A stretch of DNA of 64,000 nucleotides, from contig NZ_JACEFG010000002.1 of NCBI RefSeq assembly GCF_013694105.1, positions 1,144,652 through 1,208,651 of the forward strand, given 5' to 3'. The position numbers and the translations under genes were made by a program. This stretch comes from Halobacillus locisalis. GTDB taxonomy: Bacteria > Bacillota > Bacilli > Bacillales > Halobacillaceae. Positions 1 to 8,733 of the stretch are shown here, one piece after another. A model generated the notes under the pieces. That model saw only the letters and a list, made by a program, of their open reading frames with translations, was not told the DNA's origin and did no database searches. The first letter of the stretch is position 1, and every line of letters starts with the position of its first letter.

Positions 1-1
1 A

Positions 2-835
2 ATCGCACGCAAGTATAGAGGCATTGATGTGATCATCGGGGGTCACACCCATCATTTGTTTCAGAATGGTGAGTTTGTAGAGGGCACTTTATTAACGGCT
101 GCAGGAAAACATGGCACCCACCTTGGTGAAGTGATTTTGGAATGGGATGATCATCAAGCCAAAGTAACAAATAAACAGGCCTATGCGATTTCGACCGAAA
201 ATATGAAAAAGGACGAGCAAGCAAACTTGGATGTACAACGCAAGCGTGAAGAGGCTGTTCGTTACCTCCGTACACCGGTCACTTCGTTAAAGGAGACCAT
301 GAACATTGCATGGTTCAAAGAGAGTCGTTTGATGCAACTGTTAACAGATGAATTGAGAGACTGGACGAGTTCGGATATCGCGATGTTAAACGCGGGTGTG
401 TTACTCGATCATTTATTTGAGGGCGAAATCACTTACGAAGATGTGCACCGTATATGTCCTCACCCTATGAATCCATGTAAGGTGGAATTGAAGGGTGACG
501 AGGTCATGGAAGTCATTCGTGTTGCCCATACAAAAAAATTGACCGAAATCCGTCTGAAAGGCTTCGGTTTCCGTGGAGAAATTATAGGGAAAATGATTTT
601 TAGTGGTATAGAAATTGTAGGGAAACAAGGCGAAGACGGCACCTACTATGTCAGAGAGGCAAGAATAGACGGTGAACCGATCGACTTTGATCGTGTGTAC
701 ACCTTTGCGACAGCAGATACGTTCACTTTTGGCAGACTCATTCCGGAAGTTGCCTATGCAAAGAAGAAGACATACTACATGCCGGAATTGCTTAGGGATT
801 TGCTTGCAGAAGCATTACAAAATAGAATATACTAG
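2..835 (+). CDS. yunD: Metallophosphatase / 5'-nucleotidase family protein YunD, 3' part
   Basis: The gene starts before the window; the frame is open from base 2. The visible part begins inside the calcineurin-like phosphoesterase domain: the motif GGHTHHLF (bases 38-61) is the C-terminal metal-binding GHTH block of the family. It is followed by the 5'-nucleotidase C-terminal substrate domain (LNAGVLL, ATADTFTFGRL). Family members remove phosphate from nucleotides or related diphosphate substrates. No signal sequence can be judged because the start is missing. The YunD assignment rests on the fold plus the neighbours: yunB and lytH (yunA) lie just downstream, as in B. subtilis. The exact substrate is unknown. 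Confidence 0.85.
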   Translation: MARKYRGIDVIIGGHTHHLFQNGEFVEGTLLTAAGKHGTHLGEVILEWDDHQAKVTNKQAYAISTENMKKDEQANLDVQRKREEAVRYLRTPVTSLKETMNIAWFKESRLMQLLTDELRDWTSSDIAMLNAGVLLDHLFEGEITYEDVHRICPHPMNPCKVELKGDEVMEVIRVAHTKKLTEIRLKGFGFRGEIIGKMIFSGIEIVGKQGEDGTYYVREARIDGEPIDFDRVYTFATADTFTFGRLIPEVAYAKKKTYYMPELLRDLLAEALQNRIY

Positions 836-900
836 TGTCCTTGGTCATTTTATTACAATAACTTCTTGAAAGTACACAACAATTTGTTTAGGAGCATGCC

Positions 901-1995
901 ATGAGGTTAATCATAAGAAGCGCACTTGAAGCAGGGGATGAACTAGGAAAAACCATATATAATGAAAATGGACAGATTCTCTTAAATAAAGGGGTTATCT
1001 TAACGCAGCGAATGATCGACCGGATGGAAGACTATCATATCACGTATGTGTATATTGAGGATGAAGATACGAAGGATATCGACAGTAAGTATCCGATTTC
1101 CGAAGAGTTACGTTTAGAGTCAGTCCGGTCGATTAAGCGGTCTTTTGCAACGGCTCAAGAGTATGAAACCCTTAAAAATGGTCTTGTCTTTGAGAAATCT
1201 GCGACAGAAATGACGAGCATCGTACGATCCATCATGGATGAACTTCAACAGAATAGAGAAGCGATTACATTGTTATCTGATGTTTTCACCTATGACGATT
1301 ACATATTTACACATTCCTTAAACGTTACAATGTATGCTCTTGCTTTAGGTAAGCAACTTCAACTCCCTTACAGCAAATTAGAAGAATTAGGTTTGGGAGC
1401 CATTATGCATGATGTCGGTAAGATGATGGTGCCGAGGGAAGTACTATTGAAACCTGGACGTCTAGAAGCCCAAGAATTCGAGACGATCAAGACTCACGCT
1501 GAGATGGGATTTGAATTGCTTAGAGGGTCGAGGTCCATACCCTTAGTAGCCGCTCATTGCGCCTTTCAGCATCATGAACGACTCGATGGATCCGGGTACC
1601 CACGAGGCATAAAAAATGATGAAATTCATTTATACGGAAAGATTCTGGCTATTGCTGATGTCTTCGATGCTGTAACGAGCAACCGGGTGTATCGATCAGC
1701 AATGCTTCCGCACGAGGGGCTGGAGATTCTGTATTCAGGTGCGGGGACATTATTTGATCATCAGATGGTAGAGGAATTCCGTAAATGCATTGCGGTTTAT
1801 CCGAACGGCCTTTCTGTCGAGTTGAATGATGGGCGCAAAGGAGTCGTCGTTAAGCAGAATGACCATTTATGCGACCGTCCATTGGTCCGAATTTTTGAAG
1901 AGCAGGGTCTGAAGCTTGAAGAAAAGTATGATATCGATCTATCTGTCGAGTTGAATATCGTGGTGAAAAATTGTGATACAATCTCCGTCAGTTAA
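901..1995 (+). CDS. HD-GYP domain protein, putative c-di-GMP phosphodiesterase
   Basis: A 364-residue protein. Its N-terminal 100 residues (LGKTIYNENGQILLNKGV and onwards) match the domain that often precedes HD-GYP. The HD motif HDVGK is near residue 170 and the second motif HHERLDGSGYPRG near residue 224, so the catalytic metal ligands and the GYP signature look intact. Such enzymes hydrolyse cyclic di-GMP. There is no GGDEF or membrane segment. A C-terminal segment (YPNGLSVELNDGRKGVVV) is shared with the second HD-GYP protein at 24624-25649, so the two are paralogues. An AGGAG ribosome site lies 7 bases before the ATG. Activity is inferred from motifs only. Confidence 0.9.
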   Translation: MRLIIRSALEAGDELGKTIYNENGQILLNKGVILTQRMIDRMEDYHITYVYIEDEDTKDIDSKYPISEELRLESVRSIKRSFATAQEYETLKNGLVFEKSATEMTSIVRSIMDELQQNREAITLLSDVFTYDDYIFTHSLNVTMYALALGKQLQLPYSKLEELGLGAIMHDVGKMMVPREVLLKPGRLEAQEFETIKTHAEMGFELLRGSRSIPLVAAHCAFQHHERLDGSGYPRGIKNDEIHLYGKILAIADVFDAVTSNRVYRSAMLPHEGLEILYSGAGTLFDHQMVEEFRKCIAVYPNGLSVELNDGRKGVVVKQNDHLCDRPLVRIFEEQGLKLEEKYDIDLSVELNIVVKNCDTISVS

Positions 1996-2001
1996 TGCGT
2001 A

Positions 2002-2043
2002 AACCCTTCCTTCCCATCATATAGATAGGTCAGGAGGGGTTGT
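2002..2043 (+). terminator. Hairpin that also contains the yunB ribosome-binding site
   Basis: A 10-bp stem (AACCCTTCCT with AGGAGGGGTT, one G-U pair, 20-base loop) is followed by TGTTTT, so it can act as a terminator for the HD-GYP gene. The 3' arm is the Shine-Dalgarno sequence AGGAGGGG of yunB. When folded it would hide that site. Confidence 0.6.
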
Positions 2044-2046
2044 TTT

Positions 2047-2820
2047 ATGCCAAACAAGAGGATGACGAATGGTCCCTCAGTGGGCAAAAGAATTGTCATC
2101 AGTTTTCTATGTTTCTTACTTTTTACAGGAGCGAGCCTTTGGTATATCAACCGCGGTTTGACTCCAGCCCTAGTTGGAATTGCTGAAACAAAGACTCAGC
2201 AATTCGCGAGAGATGCTATAAATGAAGCCGTCAGCAAACAAATTTCTGAAGATCTTCAGTTTAAAGACCTTGTGAAAATGGAAACCGACAACGATGGCAA
2301 CATTGTGTATATGGGGTGGAATTCGGTCGTGGTAAACCGCGTATTAAGAAATACGACGCTCCGTGTACAAACGTACTTAAAGCGAATGGAACTGAATGAA
2401 TTACCTATGGAGGATACCTCGATTGAAGCGGAGTTGGATCCTGAGATGACACAAGAGGAGTTAGGGGAACAGCCAGCGACTTTGATTGAAATTCCAATCG
2501 GTCAGGCAACGAACAACACACTTCTTGCTAACCTAGGCCCTAAGGTACCCGTGCAACTCAGGGTGATTGGGGATGTTCAATCAAACTTTGAAAATGAGCT
2601 GACCGAATATGGAATCAATGCAGCGTTGTTTGAATTATCGATTCATATTGAAGTCAATGTCAGAATCGTCATTCCGTTCTCCACCGAAACGACCACAGTA
2701 GCGACTGATATTCCGATTGATACCGCTACCATTCTAGGGGAAGTTCCAAACTTCTACGGAGCACCAGGGGATAGCAATCAGTCTCCATCTTTTTCTTATC
2801 CGATGGACCCCTTGCAATAA
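2047..2820 (+). CDS. yunB: Sporulation protein YunB
   Basis: A 257-residue protein with one N-terminal membrane segment (VISFLCFLLFTGASLWYI, about residues 17-35) and an outside domain, the layout and length of YunB. In B. subtilis yunB is expressed in the mother cell and is needed for normal spore formation; its molecular role is not known. The domain contains IEIPIGQATNNTLLANLG and VRIVIPFSTETTTV, typical of the family. The ATG lies 5-6 bases after AGGAGGGG, which sits in a hairpin. A likely promoter for the downstream lysine leader overlaps the last codons (2812-2840). Confidence 0.88.
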   Translation: MPNKRMTNGPSVGKRIVISFLCFLLFTGASLWYINRGLTPALVGIAETKTQQFARDAINEAVSKQISEDLQFKDLVKMETDNDGNIVYMGWNSVVVNRVLRNTTLRVQTYLKRMELNELPMEDTSIEAELDPEMTQEELGEQPATLIEIPIGQATNNTLLANLGPKVPVQLRVIGDVQSNFENELTEYGINAALFELSIHIEVNVRIVIPFSTETTTVATDIPIDTATILGEVPNFYGAPGDSNQSPSFSYPMDPLQ

Positions 2821-2840
2821 TATGAATCTGCTGATAGAAT
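2812..2840 (+). promoter_or_regulatory. Putative sigma-A promoter of the lysine-riboswitch transcript
   Basis: TTGCAA (2812-2817), a 17-base spacer and TAGAAT (2835-2840) lie just before the riboswitch. The -35 overlaps the yunB stop region. Called from consensus match and position only. Confidence 0.55.
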
Positions 2841-2871
2841 GGCAAAGAACTGAATATGCGTGACCTTATCA

Positions 2872-3057
2872 GATCGGTGAGGTAGAGGCGCAGGCGTCAT
2901 GAGTAACCAATGGGAGTCCGACATGCATTGATCATTGGTGAAAGGGGGGCCTGCCGAAGTAGAAGGAAGTGATGTCAAGCTTTCTTCCGCTGGTGTGTAT
3001 TTGAATAAAAGACACACTGTCATGCATGCTTTTTGGGTGCATGGGGCGCTACTGATC
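2872..3057 (+). ncRNA. Lysine riboswitch (L-box) aptamer
   Basis: The leader has the conserved L-box blocks in order: GGTAGAGGCGC (2881 onwards), ATGAGTAACC, GAAAGGGGGGCCTGCCGAAG (2940-2959), a long P4 arm ending in CTGGTGTGTATTTGAATAAA, and the closing ATGGGGCGCTACTGATC. Helix P1 forms between GATCGGT (2872-2878) and ACTGATC (3051-3057). An intrinsic terminator follows at 3089-3125. When lysine binds and P1 forms, transcription should stop before the transporter gene, so this is an OFF switch. The match covers the entire aptamer. Confidence 0.92.
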
Positions 3058-3088
3058 GAAATGGAGGATAATCAAATTGCCACTAGAG

Positions 3089-3125
3089 GCGATGGTAGGT
3101 TATTTTCTATCATTGTCTTTTTTTA
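3089..3125 (+). terminator. Regulated terminator of the lysine riboswitch
   Basis: A 10-bp stem, GCGATGGTAG with CTATCATTGT (two G-U pairs at the base and two inside), an 8-base loop, then CTTTTTTTATT. It lies between the aptamer and the transporter start codon and is the likely expression platform. Confidence 0.75.
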
Positions 3126-3196
3126 TTCCTCAATTTTAATCCACAGTAGCCTTCCAAATCCCGTTTACATCATTAGATTTTTACGGAGGGAACATC

Positions 3197-4765
3197 ATGG
3201 AAGGAACAATTTACTCATTAATTCCAGCAGTCCTTATGCTGGTCCTTGTTTTACTAACGAGGAGGGTCATCTTATCACTTGGGATCGGTATCATAGTTGG
3301 AGCAATCATGCTCACGCAACTCGATATTGGTGCAAGTGTGAATTTGATCTGGTCTTTATTCTCAACTATTTTTGTAAGTGAAGGTGCCCTTAATATGGGT
3401 AACATCTATCTATTATCCTTTTTACTCTTATTAGGGATAACGACCGCGTTTATGACAGCTTCTGGAGGAAGTAGAGCCTTCGGGAAGTGGGCGGTAGAAA
3501 GAATTCGCACTCGTCGTGGAGCGAAACTGATCCCTGCCATTTTAGGTATTATCATATTCATTGATGACTATTTCAATGCTTTAGCGGTAGGACAAGTAGC
3601 TCGCCCTGTAACCGACCGTTATAAAGTTTCGAGAGCTAAACTCGCTTATTTCATAGATTCGACATCTGCTCCGATTACGGTGATTTCACCTATATCAAGT
3701 TGGGGTGCTTATATCATCGGAACGATTGGAAGCATCTTAGCCGCTAATGAAATTACAAACTATCAAGCTCTTGAAGCATTTGTTTTGATGATTCCGGCGA
3801 ACTTCTATGTATTTGCAGCGTTGTTGCTCGTCTTTCTGACCATCTTCATGAAGTTGGATATCGGTGCTATGAAGACGCATGAATCACGTGCGCTTCAAAC
3901 AGGCGAGCTGACAAATCCTGATAAAGGGGACGTTCCAGGGGATTTGAATGATGAATTCAAAGAACACGGAAACGGCCGAATCTATCATTTGATTTTGCCG
4001 ATTATTGCTTTGATTGTGGGAACAGTGGCATCCATGATCATAACAGGAATTCGTAATACAACAGAGGGTCCTGTCGACGCCTTGGCGATTTTTGCTAATA
4101 CTAATGTAAACATCTCGCTCTTTGTCGGTGGACTCGCTTCGGTTATTCTTGCCGCTATTTTGTACCTTGTACAAGGTGGGGAGAAATCATCAACGGGACG
4201 TGTGTTTGCTGAAGGTCTAAAAGCGATGCTTCCGGCCATATATATCCTTATTTTTGCTTGGATGATCGGCGATATCATCAGTCAATTGCAAACGGGTGAA
4301 TATTTAGCTCAGCAGTTCAGTCAAGCAGATATAAATGTAGCTTACTTGCCGTTGCTCATATTCATCATCTCAGGCTTTATGGCTTTGTCGACTGGGACTT
4401 CATGGGGAACATTCGGGATCATGTTACCAATCGCAGGAGAAATCGCTGCTGTAACCGATCCAACGATGATTCTACCTGCATTGTCTGCCGTGCTAGCCGG
4501 TTCTGTCTTTGGTGATCACTGTTCACCTATTTCAGATACGACCATTTTATCCTCAACGGGGGCAGGAGCAAATCATATTGATCACGTGCTGACACAATTG
4601 CCATATGCATTAATTGCGGCAGGCGCAGCATCTGTCGGCTATGTCATTCTTGGATTGACCGGTTCTGTATGGATTCCGTTCGCTGTCACATTACTCATTG
4701 TTTTGGCTGTAGGTCTAGCTATTCACTTTTTCCGGTCGAATAGCCAAGCTATGGAAAAAAATTAA
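3197..4765 (+). CDS. NhaC-family transporter, probable lysine transporter (LysW type)
   Basis: A 522-residue membrane protein with about 11-12 hydrophobic segments. It has NhaC-family signatures: FIDDYFNALAVGQVARPV (near residue 120), ISPISSWGAYI, TGTSWGTFGIMLPI and GDHCSPISDTTILSS near residue 440. NhaC relatives exchange Na+ and H+ or amino acids. The lysine riboswitch directly upstream argues for lysine import, as proposed for LysW in other Gram-positive bacteria (Rodionov and co-workers, 2003, L-box regulons). Automatic annotation would call it an Na+/H+ antiporter. RBS ACGGAGGG lies 8 bases before ATG. It is a single-gene unit ending in a strong terminator. Confidence 0.88.
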   Translation: MEGTIYSLIPAVLMLVLVLLTRRVILSLGIGIIVGAIMLTQLDIGASVNLIWSLFSTIFVSEGALNMGNIYLLSFLLLLGITTAFMTASGGSRAFGKWAVERIRTRRGAKLIPAILGIIIFIDDYFNALAVGQVARPVTDRYKVSRAKLAYFIDSTSAPITVISPISSWGAYIIGTIGSILAANEITNYQALEAFVLMIPANFYVFAALLLVFLTIFMKLDIGAMKTHESRALQTGELTNPDKGDVPGDLNDEFKEHGNGRIYHLILPIIALIVGTVASMIITGIRNTTEGPVDALAIFANTNVNISLFVGGLASVILAAILYLVQGGEKSSTGRVFAEGLKAMLPAIYILIFAWMIGDIISQLQTGEYLAQQFSQADINVAYLPLLIFIISGFMALSTGTSWGTFGIMLPIAGEIAAVTDPTMILPALSAVLAGSVFGDHCSPISDTTILSSTGAGANHIDHVLTQLPYALIAAGAASVGYVILGLTGSVWIPFAVTLLIVLAVGLAIHFFRSNSQAMEKN

Positions 4766-4767
4766 GC

Positions 4768-4808
4768 AAAAAAAGGTAGATGCTCACGATGAGCATCTAC
4801 CTTTTTTT
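4768..4808 (+). terminator. Intrinsic terminator after the NhaC-family gene
   Basis: AAAGGTAGATGCTC and GAGCATCTACCTTT form a 14-bp stem with a 5-base loop, flanked by A and T runs. It could work in both directions. Confidence 0.92.
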
Positions 4809-4902
4809 ATTTCTATTAATATTAAACAGGCAGCAAAATGAAAGCATTTGTTTATGTAGTATGTGTCAATATTTTCTATTTTCTAAATATTTAAAAATCA
4901 CT

Positions 4903-4931
4903 TTGACAAGCACGGAAGGGATGGTTATAAT
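4903..4931 (+). promoter_or_regulatory. Sigma-A promoter of the NSS symporter operon
   Basis: Perfect consensus: TTGACA (4903-4908), 17-base spacer, TATAAT (4926-4931), about 100 bases before the start codon at 5030. The leader between them shows no riboswitch I can recognise. Confidence 0.88.
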
Positions 4932-5029
4932 TTAAACAGAAATAATCAGAAAAAAAGAAAAATTATGAAACATCCTTTTTAGTTAATAGGTGGGCTGAAA
5001 AGGTTGGAATATCAAAGGGAGGTCTACAC

Positions 5030-6556
5030 ATGGAAAATCGTGCACAATGGGGGACAAGAGCCGGGTTTATCCTAGCCGCTGTTGGTTCAGCAATCGGTTT
5101 AGGTAACATTTGGCGTTTCCCCGCAGTAGCTTATGAAAATGGCGGAGGGGCATTCTTCATTCCGTACTTATTTGCCTTATTAACAGCAGGTATCCCACTA
5201 CTTGTGATGGAGTTTACATTAGGACACAAGTATCGTGGTTCTGCACCATTATCGTTCTTCCGCATGAATAAGAAAACCGAATGGCTTGGTTGGTGGGCTG
5301 TACTTGTATCATTCGTGATCTCAACGTACTATGCCGTCATTATTGCCTGGGCAATCCGCTACAGTTTCTTTTCCATCAACCTATCATGGGGAGAAGACAC
5401 AGAGAGCTTCTTGTTCAATGATTTCTTACAGTTGACGGTTACTCCTGGCCAAACAGGGAATATGGTCATGGGGATTCTCATCCCGCTTGTGATCGTATGG
5501 GTCATTACGCTTGGCGTACTATTTGCAGGTGTTAAAAAAGGAATTGAAACAGCGAACAAAATCTTCATTCCGACACTTGTCGTCTTATTCTTAATTATCG
5601 TTATCCGTGCCATTACATTACCTGGGGCAGCTCAAGGGTTACAGACATTCTTTGCTCCTGATTTCAGCCAGATTATGAACCCGAGCGTGTGGGTGGCGGC
5701 TTATGGACAGATCTTCTTCAGTTTATCCATTGCCTTTGCCATTATGATCACGTACTCCAGTTACTTACCGAAAAAATCTGATATTACGAACAATGCTTTC
5801 ATCACTGGTTTCAGTAATTCCAGTTTTGAATTGTTGGCAGGTATCGGAGTCTTTGGTGCACTAGGGTTCATGGCGCAGCAAAATGGTGTAGGTGTTGAGG
5901 AAGTTGTGTCTGGAGGGGTAGGACTTGCATTTGTCGTCTTCCCGCAAATCATTAATGAATTTCCGGCATTGAGTGGTCTGTTTGGATTCTTATTCTTCAT
6001 GTCACTCGTGTTAGCTGGACTTTCTTCCTTGATTTCGATTTCTGAAACGTATGTTGCAGGGATAAAAGAGAAATTCGGTTTGTCACGTAAAGCGGCCGTT
6101 GCGGCTGGTGGAGGTCTGGCAGCTGTCATTTCCCTGCTATTCGCGACTCAGGGTGGATTGTTCTTCTTAGACGCTGCTGACTACTTCATCAACCAGTTTG
6201 GTGTAGCTTTTGTCGGCCTTGTAGAAGTAGTTGTCATTGCTTGGTTCGTACGGAAGCTTGGCGATTTCCAGAACCATGCCAATGGAGTGTCTGACCTGCA
6301 TCTTGGCGGATGGTGGAAAGTATGTTTAGGAGTTATTACTCCGATCGTACTTGGTATCATGATGTTCCAATTGTTTACGAAGAACTTGTTCAAGCAATTT
6401 GAAACAGACACGGGGAACTATGAAGGATATTCAGATACATTTATCCTATTCGGTGGTTGGTCCGTGGCCATCTTCGCGATTGCAGTCGGTTTCCTCATGA
6501 CGGCTAAGCGTTGGCACACAAGTTCACTTGAAGAAGAAAAAAGGGAGGTAAGCTAA
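5030..6556 (+). CDS. Sodium-dependent amino-acid symporter, NSS (SNF) family
   Basis: A 508-residue membrane protein of the LeuT/MetP type. The hallmark TM1 block is clear: GSAIGLGNIWRFPAVAYENG (residues 20-39), which lines the Na+ and substrate sites, followed by FFIPYLFALLTAGIPLLVME. About 12 membrane segments are visible. It uses the Na+ gradient for amino-acid uptake, which fits a salt-adapted organism. The closely coupled small membrane peptide downstream (start 1 base after the stop) is of the type found with methionine/alanine importers (MetP-MetS of Corynebacterium), so methionine or alanine are reasonable substrates, but this is inference. RBS GGGAGG precedes the ATG. Confidence 0.93.
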   Translation: MENRAQWGTRAGFILAAVGSAIGLGNIWRFPAVAYENGGGAFFIPYLFALLTAGIPLLVMEFTLGHKYRGSAPLSFFRMNKKTEWLGWWAVLVSFVISTYYAVIIAWAIRYSFFSINLSWGEDTESFLFNDFLQLTVTPGQTGNMVMGILIPLVIVWVITLGVLFAGVKKGIETANKIFIPTLVVLFLIIVIRAITLPGAAQGLQTFFAPDFSQIMNPSVWVAAYGQIFFSLSIAFAIMITYSSYLPKKSDITNNAFITGFSNSSFELLAGIGVFGALGFMAQQNGVGVEEVVSGGVGLAFVVFPQIINEFPALSGLFGFLFFMSLVLAGLSSLISISETYVAGIKEKFGLSRKAAVAAGGGLAAVISLLFATQGGLFFLDAADYFINQFGVAFVGLVEVVVIAWFVRKLGDFQNHANGVSDLHLGGWWKVCLGVITPIVLGIMMFQLFTKNLFKQFETDTGNYEGYSDTFILFGGWSVAIFAIAVGFLMTAKRWHTSSLEEEKREVS

Positions 6557-6557
6557 T

Positions 6558-6656
6558 ATGACAGCTAGTGCAATTGTTATGATGCTTATCGGAATCGTGA
6601 TTATTTGGGGAGGCCTTGCCGCAAGTATCGGCAATGCAGTGAAAAAATCCAAATAA
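6558..6656 (+). CDS. MetS-like small subunit of the NSS transporter (32 aa)
   Basis: A 32-residue peptide: a short start, one membrane helix (IVMMLIGIVIIWGGLAASIG) and a basic end (NAVKKSK). Length, glycine-rich helix and lysine tail match the methionine/alanine import small-subunit family. It begins 1 base after the symporter stop with its own GGGAGG site, so it is surely co-transcribed and probably binds the symporter in the membrane. Too short for normal gene callers. Recognised from family pattern and context. Confidence 0.85.
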   Translation: MTASAIVMMLIGIVIIWGGLAASIGNAVKKSK

Positions 6657-6666
6657 TCTATATGGT

Positions 6667-6702
6667 AAAAAAGCGTCGCTTCTTTCAAGCGACGCTTTTC
6701 TT
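6667..6702. terminator. Bidirectional terminator between metS-like gene and lytH
   Basis: AAGCGTCGCTT and AAGCGACGCTT form an 11-bp stem with a 5-base loop, with A run before and T run after, so it serves both convergent genes. Confidence 0.9.
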
Positions 6703-7645
6703 ATTTGTTCTTTTCCATTCGCTCCCAACGCTTCAAGTAAGGATATGGATCAAAAGACCATTCATTATTTCCGTTATCCTGATACATTCCATAGTGTAAG
6801 TGAGGAGGGAACTTACCGGAGGTTCCAGGAGGACCGTAACCGGAAGCTCCTACACCACCAATCACATCACCAGGTTGAACGACATCACCGACTTTCAAAT
6901 CTTCAGAGAAGTTCTGAAGATGAGCGTAATAGTGGTAAATGTTATAAATGTCTCGAATACCGACACGCCATCCTCCGTATCGATTCCACCCTTTCATTTC
7001 AATTACGCCATAAGTGGTCGATTTAACAGGTACACCGTAATTGGCGAAGATATCCGTTCCTTCATGAATTCTACGGCCACCGAATCCTCTTGCATCCCCC
7101 CACGTTGTCCGATAGCTATAATTGGCCTCAATAGGAACAGGGAAAGATCGATCCGTCAGCGAGACGGTTTGAAACTTCTGAAATACTTTAGCTGTGTTCA
7201 TAATCGTTTGAACCGTTAAATCACGCTTGTAGTAATTCCATAATGCAATCTTAATATCCTCTTTAGTAGTCCCGTAACTATTGATATATTGCCCCAGAGA
7301 CCAGAGAACATCTTCATCATTATTGATGTCTGTCTTGCCGTCTCCGTTTCCATCCCCTCCCCAACCTTCAGGGAAGAAATCAGTCGGCATTTCTCCAGCA
7401 GTTCCGGTCCAGAACATAGGGTCTGCTTCCAAAGCTGTGAGTCGTCCTTCTTTAGGGTTGTCATGAATCTGTCTCTCATATTGGTCAACAGCTGCCAAGT
7501 ACTCCCATGGAATACCTGTCACAGCTTCCGTTTTTTGATATAACGCCATACGGGCTTGACTGTCATCCTTTTTCTCTGCGTAAACCGGATGGCTTACTCC
7601 GAGTAATACGGATAACATAACTAGCATCACACGAATCATTTTCAT
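6701..7645 (-). CDS. lytH: LytH: L-Ala-D-Glu peptidase (M23 family), sporulation
   Basis: A 314-residue exported protein with signal peptide (MIRVMLVMLSVLLGVSHPVYA). The C-terminal LytM/M23 domain carries zinc ligands in HEGTDIFA and HLHYGMY. B. subtilis LytH (YunA) cleaves stem peptides of immature spore cortex to leave single L-alanine side chains; it acts outside the forespore. The region before the peptidase domain (TGIPWEYLAAVDQYER) is the lysozyme-like segment seen in LytH. The neighbour yunB supports the assignment. RBS AGGTGATAAG is immediately before the ATG. Confidence 0.9.
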   Translation of the reverse strand: MKMIRVMLVMLSVLLGVSHPVYAEKKDDSQARMALYQKTEAVTGIPWEYLAAVDQYERQIHDNPKEGRLTALEADPMFWTGTAGEMPTDFFPEGWGGDGNGDGKTDINNDEDVLWSLGQYINSYGTTKEDIKIALWNYYKRDLTVQTIMNTAKVFQKFQTVSLTDRSFPVPIEANYSYRTTWGDARGFGGRRIHEGTDIFANYGVPVKSTTYGVIEMKGWNRYGGWRVGIRDIYNIYHYYAHLQNFSEDLKVGDVVQPGDVIGGVGASGYGPPGTSGKFPPHLHYGMYQDNGNNEWSFDPYPYLKRWERMEKNK

Positions 7646-7719
7646 CTTATCACCTACAAGGATTTGATACCTTTAGGATGAGCACTGTAGATAAGGTTAT
7701 GTTTGGGAATCAAAGGGAA

Positions 7720-8316
7720 TTAAGATCCAGTACTCATTCCATGGTCGCCCATTTGGTCATCATTTTGCTGAACTTTACCTTGAGGTGCTTCTTTCATTTT
7801 GTTAATGATACTATCAATCACTTCGCGGTATTGATCGTCGTACACGGTTGAAGTACTTACGCTCTGGATATCGGTGAAAGCGGCTGACTTATCAGAAGTA
7901 TAGACGCGATAAAAAGCGGGTACCATCGAGTAGGCTGTCTTTTGAACCATATCGGCTGCTTCTTCACGATCGTGATTTTCCGGCGCCTGGTAGGCAACAA
8001 GAACTTCATAATCCGTAACTAGCGTTGCGACATCTTCAAACCCATCGTAGCGTAGAATCATGCGTGAAATCATATCCGCCATCTGTTCCTTATTTACTTT
8101 AATCTGACGTTTCTGCTCAACCTCTTGGTCCAATTGATCTTTCTTGAATCGGACATAACCTACTTGTCCATCTAACGGTTCCTCATTATAACTATCCATG
8201 GCATTCCCGTTCAACGTGTCTTCATTTTTACTTGTTTCTTGTTTATTCTCGTTTTCCATGCATCCAGCCATCATGATTAAAACGATAAACAAGGGAATGA
8301 ACAACGATTTGTACAT
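7720..8316 (-). CDS. YhcN/YlaJ-family sporulation lipoprotein (YutC-like)
   Basis: A 198-residue lipoprotein: the signal peptide ends in the lipobox MAGC, with the cysteine as first mature residue. The body contains the YhcN/YlaJ domain (MADMISRMILRYDGFEDVATLVTD, then AAFYRVYTSDK-like and VIDSIINKMKEA). Members are spore-associated lipoproteins; YlaJ and YhcN affect spore germination. The position beside lytH and yutD corresponds to yutC of B. subtilis. The tail is acidic and methionine-rich. RBS AAGGAGG precedes ATG. Confidence 0.85.
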   Translation of the reverse strand: MYKSLFIPLFIVLIMMAGCMENENKQETSKNEDTLNGNAMDSYNEEPLDGQVGYVRFKKDQLDQEVEQKRQIKVNKEQMADMISRMILRYDGFEDVATLVTDYEVLVAYQAPENHDREEAADMVQKTAYSMVPAFYRVYTSDKSAAFTDIQSVSTSTVYDDQYREVIDSIINKMKEAPQGKVQQNDDQMGDHGMSTGS

Positions 8317-8451
8317 CGTATTTTCCTCCTTTTAACGTATAGTTTTTTCATATTTAGTTTTGTCTGTTTTATGAGATTCATTCGACATTTAGTTACTTGG
8401 CATTCATTGTCAGGATGAAAATATGGTACACTATGTAGAAGAGTAGAGGTG

Positions 8452-8733
8452 ATGAAGGTGATCGAATTTTTCGGGAAAACATATGAGATCGTTGAAGATT
8501 ATCGTGAAGGTTTTCAGCAAGAAGATGTGGAAAGCCGCTTCAGCGATATTTTAAGCAAGTATGATTTTATCGTAGGCGATTGGGGATATGGCCAGCTTCG
8601 TCTGAAAGGGTTCTATGATGATCAAAATTCTAAATCAAGCTTTGATACGAAGATCAGTACGTTAGAGGATTACTTATACGAATATTGTAACTTTGGGTGC
8701 GCTTATTTCGTCATGAAAAAAGTGCAGAAATAA
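8452..8733 (+). CDS. yutD: YutD family protein
   Basis: A 93-residue cytosolic protein of the YutD family (VGDWGYGQLRLKGFYDD and a C-terminal YLYEYCNFGCAYFVMKK). Function is not known. Three in-frame starts are possible: GTG 8449, ATG 8452 and GTG 8458; the GAGGTG sequence (8445-8450) best suits 8452 or 8458. The gene order yutC-yutD is as in B. subtilis. Confidence 0.85.
   Translation: MKVIEFFGKTYEIVEDYREGFQQEDVESRFSDILSKYDFIVGDWGYGQLRLKGFYDDQNSKSSFDTKISTLEDYLYEYCNFGCAYFVMKKVQK

Noticed and set aside
2935..3381. 148-aa open frame on the plus strand
   Set aside because: It lies in the lysine riboswitch and overlaps the transporter start in another frame, with no independent support.
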